A stretch of DNA of 21,394 nt from a virus, in IMG/VR virus record IMGVR_UViG_3300047299_000164, positions 1 to 21,394 of that record, one strand, 5' to 3'. The notes below the pieces were generated by a model. The model made no database searches. It was not told where the DNA came from and was given only the letters and a program-made list of their open reading frames with translations. This document shows, piece after piece, positions 12,416-21,394 of this stretch; the stretch's first letter is position 1; every line of letters begins with the position of its first letter. The position numbers and the translations under genes were made by a program.

Positions 12416-13080
12416 TGGCACAATCGACTACCACACTACTTAAAGCAGCTAACGAAGTCCTCCTCGATATCGGTGAGCGTCCAATACTGAACTTCGGTGG
12501 GAACCTCGGGCTAAAACTCAAGTCGGCAATGACATCAGCAGTTTATGACGTTGGCTTACTCGATGATTGGAGTTGGTTACAGGACAGGAGAAATGCAGAT
12601 GCTTGGGCAGGAAACACGGCAATTCTTAATAATCGCCGACGACTCTACAAAGTCCAGTACCGACCAGAGGCAGGCAGTCCTTACCTGGACGTCAAATATA
12701 TCACCCCGGCTGACTTTGATAGACAAACACACCTTGCTTATAACACCATTGGGACCTACCCACTCTACTACACAACTGGACCAGAACTCTCAGTATTCCT
12801 GAATCCTTATCCAACCACAGAAGATGAGCGGGTGAAACTTTGGTTTACGGCAGTGGATACCGTAGTACCCCCCACCAACAACACTGACACATTCCCAGTT
12901 CCTGAAAGGTTCGTACAACTCATCAAGAAACGAGCACTATACTACATGTCCCTTCGGCACCTTGACGATATACAAGCAGCTTCGATGTTCAACAACGAGT
13001 ATGAAATCATGGCACAACGCCTTCGTGATACTGAACGCTCGCACACGGTTGGGATACTCAATATGTACCGGAGGCGTTGA
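12415..13080 (+). CDS. Tail tubular protein A (gp11-like adaptor)
   Basis: The 221-aa protein matches T7 gp11 in length and position. Gp11 forms the ring joining portal and nozzle. Family-like features include the helical N-terminus LLKAANEVLLDIGERPI, the segment VYDVGLLDDWSWLQDR, and the C-terminal helix FVQLIKKRALYYMSLRHLDDIQAASMFNNEY. The protein ends in LNMYRRR. It overlaps the preceding peptide by one base, and its last codons carry GGAGG, which serves as ribosome site for the next gene. Confidence 0.82.
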   Translation: MAQSTTTLLKAANEVLLDIGERPILNFGGNLGLKLKSAMTSAVYDVGLLDDWSWLQDRRNADAWAGNTAILNNRRRLYKVQYRPEAGSPYLDVKYITPADFDRQTHLAYNTIGTYPLYYTTGPELSVFLNPYPTTEDERVKLWFTAVDTVVPPTNNTDTFPVPERFVQLIKKRALYYMSLRHLDDIQAASMFNNEYEIMAQRLRDTERSHTVGILNMYRRR

Positions 13081-13082
13081 TA

Positions 13083-16000
13083 ATGACTGACCGATTAAAT
13101 ATGGGTGGTGTTCGAAAAGCTGACAGTTTTGATGAGCAGCCCCAAATCAAAACAGGGGCATTCGGAGGCCTCAACACCGTAACACCCCTCCTCAACCTTC
13201 CATTCTCTGATTCCCCGATGCTTATAAACACGAACTCAGGTATCACGGGTTCGATGTCGAAGCGAAAAGGCACAAAGGTCACACACTACAAACCAGGGAC
13301 TATTGAAGGGTTCAGTGCTGCAACGGTTCGTACACCTCTTGGTCACCAGTACACGATTACGAAACAAGGACTCAACGCCGAAATCTACGAGACGGTTGGG
13401 GATGTCACCAACAATGTGATGACAAAGACCAATGTTTGGGACGCAAGGGCACAGAAGAAACGTGCAGTGACGGCAGTGACCAACGAACAGTACCCACGGG
13501 TGTTTTTCTGCACTGGCACAAACGTACCGATTCAGTTTGTGGTCCTTGAGGCAGGAGTAACCACAACAACAACAAGTACCAGCTTCACCTTTGACGACCC
13601 AAACTCAGATTTTGAATTCATCAACCCCATCAACGTTCTCCTTTACAAGGACGGCGTAAGGGTTACAACGGCTTACACAATAGGGTGGGCCTCGGGTGTG
13701 GTTACAGTTTCGGGGTTGACTTCTAGCCCCTCTGGCACCAACTACGACATCGTGTTCATTACCTGGCAGTGGGTTGCAGAAGCCTTCTACAATCGGGGCC
13801 AGGACCTTTACGCCTGGACTTCGAAATTCCACATCGACCGAACTGACCAGAACATCTCTATTCCTGAGGAGGTAAGGACGAGTCTCTTTACGTTGGGGTC
13901 TTCACGCGTGTACCCGTTCTGGGTTTACCGGACAACCGACTATGGTGACTCCTACACCCTCGATACAGGTTATGACCCATCAACAGTCGATGAATATCAC
14001 TTCGGCAGTGGTGCTATCTTCCTGCCAGGCACTCCGATGCAAGTTGCCCCCAACTACGTGACTTTCGGAACTACTCGCCCTTATGTTTCGGGAGTCCCCG
14101 CAGCCCCAGAAGAGGTCCACATTATTCGGGGTCGTGCACTACCCTTTAATGGTGGTGTTGGGGCTTCGGGCTCTGCTGTTCGTGTCTACGTAAACGGCGT
14201 GTTGTGGTCACAGAATATCAATCCGATGGTGTCTGCCAACAACTCCTATTATCTGCGGGATGCGAATGGCGACGTTATCACAAGCACGACAACACCTGCA
14301 TCAATGATTACGTTCGATGCAGCCCCAACCATCGGGCTAGCATACACCGATGAGGTGTGGATAATTAACATGACACCATCCGATGTGGGTTCCCAGGCTT
14401 TCCAGGCCTACGACAAGTATCGGGACTGGGTCGCGGCCCCAGCTTTTGGCTTAGGTTTGTTCTCGAAGTATGGTGATGGTTTTCATCCGTCATGTGTGTG
14501 TACCTACCAGGGTCGAGTTATCTTCAGTGGTTGGGCTCATGACAGTCTACGGATTGCCGCTTCGGATGTGTGGGACTCGAAACGAATTGGTCGTAACTTC
14601 TCGAACTTCGATATCCCCTACAACAGAGGGCTTGCCGAAGAACCCCTAGACCTTCAGCTCACATCTTACGCTGACGATTATGTGGTTAACCTTGCGGAAC
14701 TCCACAGCACTCTCTTTGTGTTCACCCGAAACTCAGTATACCAAATTAAACCAACACAGGGGGCCTTGAGCCCTACCGACGTTTCGGTCAGCAAGATTTC
14801 GAACCTGGGTCTGGTGAATGCACGTGCAATGGACACCATCGAGAACACAATCTTCTTTTTATCTGACTCTGGTGTTTACGACCTGACGGCGACCCAGGAA
14901 ACCGGGGATTACATCACGGGCGAGCGTACGATGAAGATTCGTAATCTCGTCAATCGCCAATTGTCCGAGGCCAACAAAGACACAACCTTTCTAACCTACA
15001 ACAAAATCACGAACGAGGTTTACTTAGCATATGCAGCACGAACTGACATTACCACGGCGTCCAGACTTTACGTCTACTCGACACTTCGAGATTCATGGTT
15101 CGAGTATCAGACCCCTTCCGGGTTTAACCTATGGGCAGCGACCCCTATCCTCGATTTGGTCAAGGGAGTTGGCTTCCTACTTTGGACGTCCGCTTCAAGC
15201 ACCTCAAATCTCTATGCCCTCAAAACCGATGATGAAGATAGCTATCTAGATTTCGTGACTACGACAACTGGTACCGGAAGCTCACAATCCATTACGATAC
15301 CACCAACACCCAGCACTACGCTAACTACGACCAACGCACAGCACGAGTACAAGCCTACATTTGTGGTTACCCCCTTCCCGGAGGTGGTAGACCTGGTACT
15401 TACACTGAATGGTTTACCGTTGGCACACGGTACGGATTGGGTGAAGAGAGCAAACGGAACGGTCTATCTTTTCAATAATCCAGGAGCTGGTAAAACATTG
15501 GTGATAAGACCCCGGCGCCCCATCAATGACGACGAAATTGGTGAAATCAACTATGGCACTGCCGACTACTACTGCCCTGTTGTTGTGGTTAATAATGTTG
15601 TCAAAGAGCAAGATACCGATTACACCGTCAATCCTATCACAGGGACAATAACGTTAACAGCACCCGCTGGCAGCACCGTGAAGGTGGGTCTATCCTATTT
15701 GACGATGTTTGCTACCCCCCTATTTACACAGAGTGTCCTAGGGAGATTTAAGAGGCTGTTTCACTTCTTTGGTTACTTCAACAATGATGTTGGCCTCGAG
15801 AACTTCACGGGGGCCGATGTGGTCGGTCCCCAGAACCCGGATGAAATTGTTGACAGGCCTCGACAACAACTGGGGGTTAACGTAGCCATTGCTTTTGATA
15901 GTGGCTATTCCAGTGAGTTAACCTACGACCTCTACAGTTCTGGAAACCTGGTATGGGATTTTAGTTTTTTTGATACCGCAAGTCCAGTACAGGATAAGCC

Positions 16001-16139
16001 CTATATCCTCTTCAAAGAACCAATTCAGGGCATTAATTACGGATTCCAGGTGTACTTCTACTCCTGGGATGAAAAATTCTTCGACCTTGTCGGTTGGCAG
16101 GTTGACGGAAAAGTTAAAGGACGTTACTCAGTGAGATAA
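13083..16139 (+). CDS. Tail tubular protein B (gp12-like nozzle), enlarged
   Basis: I choose ATG 13083, which has GGAGG 8 nt upstream inside the end of the previous gene; an in-frame TTG at 13077 is less likely. The 1018-aa protein builds the hexameric nozzle at the tip of the short tail. Typical features are GGLNTVTPLLNLPFSDSP near the N-terminus, VFTRNSVYQIKP and TIENTIFFLSDSGVYDL in the propeller, and a C-terminus with YGFQVYFYSWDEKFFDLVGW. It is about 220 residues longer than T7 gp12. Extra beta modules of the pattern hydrophobic-NGxxLxxGTDYxV appear near residues 178-224, 366-428, 763-812 and 831-876. Confidence 0.85.
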   Translation: MTDRLNMGGVRKADSFDEQPQIKTGAFGGLNTVTPLLNLPFSDSPMLINTNSGITGSMSKRKGTKVTHYKPGTIEGFSAATVRTPLGHQYTITKQGLNAEIYETVGDVTNNVMTKTNVWDARAQKKRAVTAVTNEQYPRVFFCTGTNVPIQFVVLEAGVTTTTTSTSFTFDDPNSDFEFINPINVLLYKDGVRVTTAYTIGWASGVVTVSGLTSSPSGTNYDIVFITWQWVAEAFYNRGQDLYAWTSKFHIDRTDQNISIPEEVRTSLFTLGSSRVYPFWVYRTTDYGDSYTLDTGYDPSTVDEYHFGSGAIFLPGTPMQVAPNYVTFGTTRPYVSGVPAAPEEVHIIRGRALPFNGGVGASGSAVRVYVNGVLWSQNINPMVSANNSYYLRDANGDVITSTTTPASMITFDAAPTIGLAYTDEVWIINMTPSDVGSQAFQAYDKYRDWVAAPAFGLGLFSKYGDGFHPSCVCTYQGRVIFSGWAHDSLRIAASDVWDSKRIGRNFSNFDIPYNRGLAEEPLDLQLTSYADDYVVNLAELHSTLFVFTRNSVYQIKPTQGALSPTDVSVSKISNLGLVNARAMDTIENTIFFLSDSGVYDLTATQETGDYITGERTMKIRNLVNRQLSEANKDTTFLTYNKITNEVYLAYAARTDITTASRLYVYSTLRDSWFEYQTPSGFNLWAATPILDLVKGVGFLLWTSASSTSNLYALKTDDEDSYLDFVTTTTGTGSSQSITIPPTPSTTLTTTNAQHEYKPTFVVTPFPEVVDLVLTLNGLPLAHGTDWVKRANGTVYLFNNPGAGKTLVIRPRRPINDDEIGEINYGTADYYCPVVVVNNVVKEQDTDYTVNPITGTITLTAPAGSTVKVGLSYLTMFATPLFTQSVLGRFKRLFHFFGYFNNDVGLENFTGADVVGPQNPDEIVDRPRQQLGVNVAIAFDSGYSSELTYDLYSSGNLVWDFSFFDTASPVQDKPYILFKEPIQGINYGFQVYFYSWDEKFFDLVGWQVDGKVKGRYSVR

Positions 16140-16141
16140 TT

Positions 16142-17896
16142 ATGGGTGTTGCAGCTCCAATCATCGGTGGTGTCGGAACAGTCGCAGGCTTAATCGGCCA
16201 GAGTAATCAGGCTTCAGCACAGAAGGCCGCAGCCGCTGACCAACAGGCTATGCTCGCAAAACAGGCATTCTATAATGCCCTGGCTCTGAACGCCGCTAAG
16301 CAAAACCTGGCATATGATTTTGATAACCAGGACTTACAACAACGAACGACAGACCTACAAGCCGTTCAACAAAACTTCCAGACTCTGATGCAGTCGCGTG
16401 AACAATATCTGGCTACCAATGGTCAGGTAGACAAAGCGCGGTATGATGCTCAGAAACAATACTTCGACACGCTGTTTCAGCAGGGCCAGCAGTCTACTGC
16501 ATCGGTGTTCGAATCTTCGAAAGGGAATAACGACAGACTCTTCAGTGCAGGGGTGAACTCGTTACAAGCCTCTGGGCAGGCAGTTAAGCAGGCTCAAGAC
16601 ACTACATTTGGGGCAGCTTCTACCGCAATGAAGAACGAGTTTCAGGCAAGTAGTCAGGGACTCAACAACATGCTTCAAGCGGGCACTGAAGGACTACAGC
16701 AGACGGGTCAGGCCCTAATGCAGGGTGGTAATGCAGTGTTTGAGACTGGGAATCAACTCACAGACCAGTATACCCAAGGCGTAGTCGACTACTTCGGTTC
16801 GCAGTCTCAGGGTTTTAATGAGTTGGGGCAGGTGAGTGACCAACTTACTGCACAGGCACAGGACATCAAAACAAACCAGGAGAAGGTTAACCAACAACAA
16901 TCAGCACTTCAAACGATGTATGCAGCATTGGTTGGGGGTAGTAACATGCGCTCTACACTGTCAGGGCAGAGATTAGATGAACAGAACATCAACAATGCGG
17001 TAACCACACAACAACAGTTTGAGCAGGGCGCTAATAAGGCATTAGGGAATACTCAACGTCAAGCCGACTACCGAAATGCAATGTCAGAAATTGCAATGGA
17101 AGAAGCAGGGTCCTTGGGTCTGCTGGGTCTGGACAATGCAGCCGAAATGTCGGGTATCAACTTCGACAACATCAGTATTCTGTCCTTCCTGAACAACCTG
17201 AATGCAGCGGGCAACTATAATCGTGATACGAACTTTGCCCGTGATATGGGTGCCCTGGATACGGGTTATGCTGCTATGAGTGGTGTACGCGATGTAAATA
17301 ACACGACCGCCGCAAACCAGTTAAACCTTGACTACGCCAATTATCAGGGTTCGTTACAGAACTCATTTTTGGGCTCGTATCTCAACAACCTGGATAGGGC
17401 AGTAGGGCGGGGGGCGATGGGTACCCTACAACAGACTAATGCCGGGCTCAACAACACAGCAATGAATGCCGCAGGGCAGAAGCAGGCAGCTGAGCAGGCC
17501 TACTTGGCTGGTAACTACCAGATTCAATCCCAGTCCATGATTAACAGGCTCGCGGCCCTCGCAGCAATGCAAACGGGGATGAACAATGCATCCCTTCAGT
17601 CGGACGCTAACGCTACACTCAATCAAGCACAACAGGCAGCTTTGAAAATGCAGGCAGCGGGAATTCGTGGACCTAACCTTGGTGATTATGCGAATGCAGG
17701 TCTGGGGATTGCACAGGGTCTGTCAGGGGCCTTCGGTGGAAACAAGATGCAGGCGACACCAACCTACAACACTAACAGCAGCCTGTTGAGTGGTTACGGT
17801 ACTTCCCCGACGTTCGGAAATACCAGTGGAATCAACTATTACGGTTCAAGCCCTGGAACCAGCTACAGCTATACCCCTAACACATTTGGATTTTAG
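16142..17896 (+). CDS. Internal virion (ejection) protein, Gln/Ala-rich
   Basis: The 584-aa product begins MGVAAPIIGGVGTVAGLIGQ, a small glycine-rich hydrophobic N-terminus like T7 gp14, followed by long Gln/Ala/Asn-rich helices (QNLAYDFDNQDLQQRT, QSREQYLATNGQVDKARYD and so on) and a Tyr/Ser/Gly-rich tail. In T7-like phages such proteins leave the virion with the DNA and form a channel across the cell envelope. The gene lies between the nozzle and the giant lytic protein, where T7 has genes 14 and 15. It starts 2 nt after the previous stop with only a weak ribosome site. Confidence 0.75.
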   Translation: MGVAAPIIGGVGTVAGLIGQSNQASAQKAAAADQQAMLAKQAFYNALALNAAKQNLAYDFDNQDLQQRTTDLQAVQQNFQTLMQSREQYLATNGQVDKARYDAQKQYFDTLFQQGQQSTASVFESSKGNNDRLFSAGVNSLQASGQAVKQAQDTTFGAASTAMKNEFQASSQGLNNMLQAGTEGLQQTGQALMQGGNAVFETGNQLTDQYTQGVVDYFGSQSQGFNELGQVSDQLTAQAQDIKTNQEKVNQQQSALQTMYAALVGGSNMRSTLSGQRLDEQNINNAVTTQQQFEQGANKALGNTQRQADYRNAMSEIAMEEAGSLGLLGLDNAAEMSGINFDNISILSFLNNLNAAGNYNRDTNFARDMGALDTGYAAMSGVRDVNNTTAANQLNLDYANYQGSLQNSFLGSYLNNLDRAVGRGAMGTLQQTNAGLNNTAMNAAGQKQAAEQAYLAGNYQIQSQSMINRLAALAAMQTGMNNASLQSDANATLNQAQQAALKMQAAGIRGPNLGDYANAGLGIAQGLSGAFGGNKMQATPTYNTNSSLLSGYGTSPTFGNTSGINYYGSSPGTSYSYTPNTFGF

Positions 17897-17899
17897 TGT

Positions 17900-20800
17900 A
17901 TGGTTAACCCAATTCAAACAGATGCAGCGGCCCCCCTGGTAAGGTTGGTCGGTGCGGATGGGCTGAAAGCAGTGCCCAATATGATTCAGTACCCTCAGAT
18001 AATGTCGGTACCAGACACCTCCCTTCAAAATCTCCAGAAGGCACAAAACAATACAGCCCAAGGTTACGAGATTGTAGCTGATACTTATGGGAAGCTTGCA
18101 AACATTCGTGGTCAGGCAGTACCGCGTGAGAACTTCGGAACGAGTATCGGAAGAAGTTTACAACAATCCAGTGAGACGTTAACCCAATGGGTTAAAGTTG
18201 AGGCTGAGAAGAAGCGAGCAGAGACAGAGCGAGCAGAGAAGGCCGCAGCGGAAGAGAAAAAGCTTCGACAGGACTCTAATTACACAGATGTGAACCTGTT
18301 CGCTAACGAGACTATATCGAAGGCACTCGAACAGGCACGTACCGATAACCCGATTCAGGCACGCTCAGATTTGATTCGAGCTGTGATGGAGTCAGATATA
18401 GGAGAGGATGATAAGCGAACCCTCATCAATCGTGCTTTCAATGACTTCAATGGGCTCTATAAAGAGTGGGATGACCGTAAGTTCAAAGCCGCTGAAAAAG
18501 CCCAGAATGCCTATGCTTCAAATGTGCAGGCCAAGGTTGAGTTCCAATCTGCTTTCTTACTTGGTGAATTAACGAAAGAGTTGATTACACCGGAACGTGC
18601 CAACGAGGTTCTGCTTCAGATTGATGAGTTGTATGACAACGAGGTCAAGAATAGTGGACTTGACCCCATCATCGCGATGGAGACACGAACCAGGATTCTC
18701 CAAGCAGCACAGTCTAAGCTTCTGGCAGGAACCACAGCACGCGCAGCTCTAGATACTAAGGTTCAGCAGTATTCGACTGCACAGTATCAGATTACAAAGA
18801 CTCTACAGGAGAAGTATGGGGGCGACGCATCTAACCCGAACTTCAGACACGAAGCTGCGATAATTGCGACTCAGAACGGCCTTCCCTCAGCCTACATGCC
18901 ATTCAACAAGGATGACCAGTTCAAGTACCGACTGGACATGGATAAACAACGGGAAGCCCTCGAGTCGTTGCAGCGCACCAACCTAATTGATAGTGAGAAG
19001 GCAAAGTCTTACACCCAGTTTCAGTATGGGCAGCGGGTTCTTGCGGGAATTCTTGACCCATCTAAAGCTGAGAAGTGGGACCCTGAAATCGATTCAGTAC
19101 CTGTGGGTTTGTTAAAAGCATGGAACAAGGATAAGAACAGGTATTACCAGCTACGTCAGGAGATTGTTGGCCTCAACACACGGATTGCAGAGGCAGCCAA
19201 CCCTCGGCAGTCAGGTTCGACATCACAGACCACAAACACACGCTCTGATGGGACGGTAACCACAACAACGAATGAAAGTAAGTCCTTTACTCCTGCTAAC
19301 GATGCCAAGGTTGCGGCACTACAAACTGAGCTGACACTACGTCGTCAGGAGATGGCAAAGTTAGAGGGGGCCTGGGCACCGTTCGGACTCAACAACTTCG
19401 ACAACCCATCCGTGAGTATGTCGGAAGCGAGTGGCCGAAATGCAGGTACTGGTAGTTTCGTCAGCGAGTGGCAGAAACAAAACCCTAATTCCGGTGTAGG
19501 GAGTAGCCGGGGACCCTACACCGCTAAAACCCCAACCGCAGGTTCTTTACAGGTGATTGGTGGTATTATCTCACCTTTCTCAACCAATGGAGGAGGTCGC
19601 CCGGAATTGGGTAGAACCTACGCAGGTGCCCACATAGGTGACAACACAACCTACAATCCCCACAATAGACCATCAATTGATTATGTAGTAGACCCTAATA
19701 CCCCTATCTACTCAGTCCTTCCTGGTACTGTTGTAGCGGTCGGTAAATTGGGTGGGTACGGTATGCGTGTCGAAGTCAAGCACGCGGACGGCACTCGAAG
19801 CTTATTCGGGCACCTGAACAGTGCACTGGTCAAGGTTGGTGATACGGTAGGCCCCGCGCAGCGTATTGGTCTATCTGGTGGTGTAAAAGGTCACCCAAAT
19901 GCAGGTACAAGCACCGGGTCGCACCTTCACTTCGAGGTTTTCGACCCTACAAACACCTATTCCATCGACCCTATTAAGTTCCTCAAAAATGTACCGCAAC
20001 AGATTGCACGCGCACAAAAGGGATATGGACTCCCACCAACGCAAACTACGGGCAGAAGCACTACTACTTCTTTGGCTGTTATCTCAATGCCCGATGGTTC
20101 TTACCTTGACCCCAGGACCAACGTCCACCACAAACCGGGTGGAGTTAAAACCAACATCAAAACCGGGCAAAAAACCTACTCCATCCCCACGAGCACCATC
20201 CAAAAATACGAGTCCATCAATTCCAGATACGGTATTACTCCGACGCACATCAAAAAATTCGGGTACGTCCCACAAAGGGAGGCACTGCCCACTGAGCTTA
20301 AAGTCTTGGCAGGAACAAGCGAAAAATTGATTGGTCCTGCGGCATCGGCCTGGAACCGGATGCAGTCGGCTGCAGCGTCGGCGGGGGTTAACCTCAGACC
20401 CATCTCTGCTTTTCGCTCAGTCGAGACACAGCGTCTGATTGTTGAGGACAAAGTTAAACGTCAAGGGATGAGCCCAGAGGGGGTTTTAAGTGCTTCGGCA
20501 CCCGCAGGCTACAGCGAACACCACACAGGTAATGCTCTCGACATTGGAACAAACGTAAATGGGACAGATTTGAATGCAAGTTTCGAACAAACAAAAGCTT
20601 TTGCTTGGCTTAAGCGTAATGCTGCCAAGTACGGTTTTAGCATGTCTTACCCTGGGGGGACCGGACAAACCCAACGGGAATCCTGGCATTGGCAGTATGT
20701 CGGAGGTGCGAGCCGAACAGGTAAAAAAGCGGCAGGGGGTGAGCCCCCGATTTCGATTGTGAAACCACTTTCGAATGGTAGAGTACCAATTCACAGACAG

Positions 20801-21364
20801 GCGTACCCTAGCCGCAATAACCCCAACGCTAACTACGGTTATGACAGGCTGGCAAAGGATACTGAGTTACAAAAAACCATTGCACGTGTAGCAGACAACC
20901 TCGGCATCCCTGGACAATTTCTTGCAGATATTATCGACTACGAAAATGACACCTGGAGTCCTTCCCGTTATGGGGGGGCTGGAGACCACTACGTAGGGTT
21001 ATTTCAGTTTGGTGCCTTGGCAGCAAAGGACCTTGGAACTACACGGGAAGCCATCGCACGAATGACACCAAGCCAGCAGGTAGAGTTAGCTGGCCGTTAC
21101 ATCAAGCTGCGCCCTGGTAAACACGACACCATCGAACAAGTCTACCAAAAAATCAACAATGGTAATTCCATCGATAAACCATATGCCGATGGAAACAACG
21201 AATTCAGTTATCACGTAAAGCGTCTTGGTAATCGTGCAGGCCGTAGGTACCAAACCTCCTACGATACTGGTGGCCCCATCCACACATCCTACCGTCCTGG
21301 ATGTTCCCTTTGTAATTCACTCGCTTCACGCGAAAGCGCAATTGTCCCCCACAGAGGTGCCTAA
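17900..21364 (+). CDS. Giant internal virion protein with three cell-wall hydrolase domains
   Basis: This 1154-aa protein occupies the place of T7 gp16. Residues 1-540 are mostly helical, with a charged coiled coil near 87-125. Three lytic domains follow. The first is an M23 metallopeptidase: His588 and Asp594 in NPHNRPSIDYV, and GSHLHFEVF with His675 and His677. The second is an M15/VanY D,D-peptidase: SEHHTGNALDIG with His874 and Asp881, and ESWHW with Glu927 and His930. The third is a lysozyme-like/transglycosylase domain: FLADIIDYENDTW with likely catalytic Glu1015, and YVGLFQFGALAAKDLG. Together they could cut peptide cross-links and glycan strands during DNA entry. A CSLC motif lies near the C-terminus. 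Confidence 0.85.
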   Translation: MVNPIQTDAAAPLVRLVGADGLKAVPNMIQYPQIMSVPDTSLQNLQKAQNNTAQGYEIVADTYGKLANIRGQAVPRENFGTSIGRSLQQSSETLTQWVKVEAEKKRAETERAEKAAAEEKKLRQDSNYTDVNLFANETISKALEQARTDNPIQARSDLIRAVMESDIGEDDKRTLINRAFNDFNGLYKEWDDRKFKAAEKAQNAYASNVQAKVEFQSAFLLGELTKELITPERANEVLLQIDELYDNEVKNSGLDPIIAMETRTRILQAAQSKLLAGTTARAALDTKVQQYSTAQYQITKTLQEKYGGDASNPNFRHEAAIIATQNGLPSAYMPFNKDDQFKYRLDMDKQREALESLQRTNLIDSEKAKSYTQFQYGQRVLAGILDPSKAEKWDPEIDSVPVGLLKAWNKDKNRYYQLRQEIVGLNTRIAEAANPRQSGSTSQTTNTRSDGTVTTTTNESKSFTPANDAKVAALQTELTLRRQEMAKLEGAWAPFGLNNFDNPSVSMSEASGRNAGTGSFVSEWQKQNPNSGVGSSRGPYTAKTPTAGSLQVIGGIISPFSTNGGGRPELGRTYAGAHIGDNTTYNPHNRPSIDYVVDPNTPIYSVLPGTVVAVGKLGGYGMRVEVKHADGTRSLFGHLNSALVKVGDTVGPAQRIGLSGGVKGHPNAGTSTGSHLHFEVFDPTNTYSIDPIKFLKNVPQQIARAQKGYGLPPTQTTGRSTTTSLAVISMPDGSYLDPRTNVHHKPGGVKTNIKTGQKTYSIPTSTIQKYESINSRYGITPTHIKKFGYVPQREALPTELKVLAGTSEKLIGPAASAWNRMQSAAASAGVNLRPISAFRSVETQRLIVEDKVKRQGMSPEGVLSASAPAGYSEHHTGNALDIGTNVNGTDLNASFEQTKAFAWLKRNAAKYGFSMSYPGGTGQTQRESWHWQYVGGASRTGKKAAGGEPPISIVKPLSNGRVPIHRQAYPSRNNPNANYGYDRLAKDTELQKTIARVADNLGIPGQFLADIIDYENDTWSPSRYGGAGDHYVGLFQFGALAAKDLGTTREAIARMTPSQQVELAGRYIKLRPGKHDTIEQVYQKINNGNSIDKPYADGNNEFSYHVKRLGNRAGRRYQTSYDTGGPIHTSYRPGCSLCNSLASRESAIVPHRGA

Positions 21365-21367
21365 TTT

Positions 21368-21394
21368 ATGAGTCTCGACCTTCTGAACCTTGAC
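21368..21394 (+). CDS. Start of the next gene, cut by the window edge
   Basis: ATG 21368 comes 3 nt after the stop of the giant virion protein and opens nine codons (MSLDLLNLD) without a stop before the edge. Position suggests another virion gene, perhaps a fibre or further internal protein, but nothing more can be read. Confidence 0.5.

Noticed and set aside
11890-13080. Similarity of MLNMYRRV (start of the frame at 11890) to LNMYRRR (end of tail tubular protein A) as a duplication scar
   Set aside because: Only about 20 bp are involved with several mismatches, which is too little to claim a duplication.
1-21394. CRISPR array, insertion sequence or integrase with attachment sites
   Set aside because: There are no regularly spaced identical repeats with unique spacers, no transposase frame and no recombinase. 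The only repeats are the short ones described.

Overview
The window is about 21 kb of a tailed double-stranded DNA phage with a T7-like (podovirus) virion module. Large terminase, portal, scaffold, HK97-fold major capsid protein, tail tubular proteins A and B, an internal virion protein and a giant internal/lytic protein follow in T7-like order on the + strand. The host is probably a filamentous cyanobacterium. This is inferred from resemblance to podoviruses such as Pf-WMP3/4 and A-4L, from an antirepressor remnant like those common in Nostocales, and from a complete lack of GATC (and so of the HIP1 octamer GCGATCGC) in my by-eye scan. Neither tail fibre nor replication genes are in the window.

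Layout. Positions 1-2238 hold a leftward (- strand) run of small, tightly packed accessory genes, several with ATGA or TAATG overlaps: a Rho_N/SAP-like peptide, membrane and secreted proteins, and unknowns. Positions 2239-3785 have no intact gene. This stretch holds a dense field of stem-loops with a possible kissing-loop pair (about 2270-2700), a two-part direct repeat, helically phased short repeats, one of two copies of a 30-bp promoter-like element, a frameshifted antirepressor remnant, and a cluster of TTGGTC boxes. From 3786 everything reads rightward: a C39-like cysteine peptidase (possible endolysin), a charged basic/acidic protein, a Gln-rich repeat protein, a beta-rich protein, terminase, an HNH-endonuclease remnant, portal, scaffold and capsid. 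A clear intrinsic terminator follows the capsid gene, where T7 has T-phi. Next come three or four tiny overlapping membrane-protein genes (a candidate holin/spanin cassette), then the tail tube genes and two internal virion proteins. The last of these carries three different cell-wall-cutting domains.

How it works together (inference). The scaffold and capsid proteins build the head on the portal, the terminase fills it, the tubular proteins close it into a short tail, and the internal proteins (with M23, M15/VanY and lysozyme-like domains) open the thick cyanobacterial wall during DNA entry. The C39-like peptidase and the tiny membrane proteins probably serve lysis. The divergent non-coding block between the two gene arms is the most unusual part: it looks like a control region with a structured RNA.
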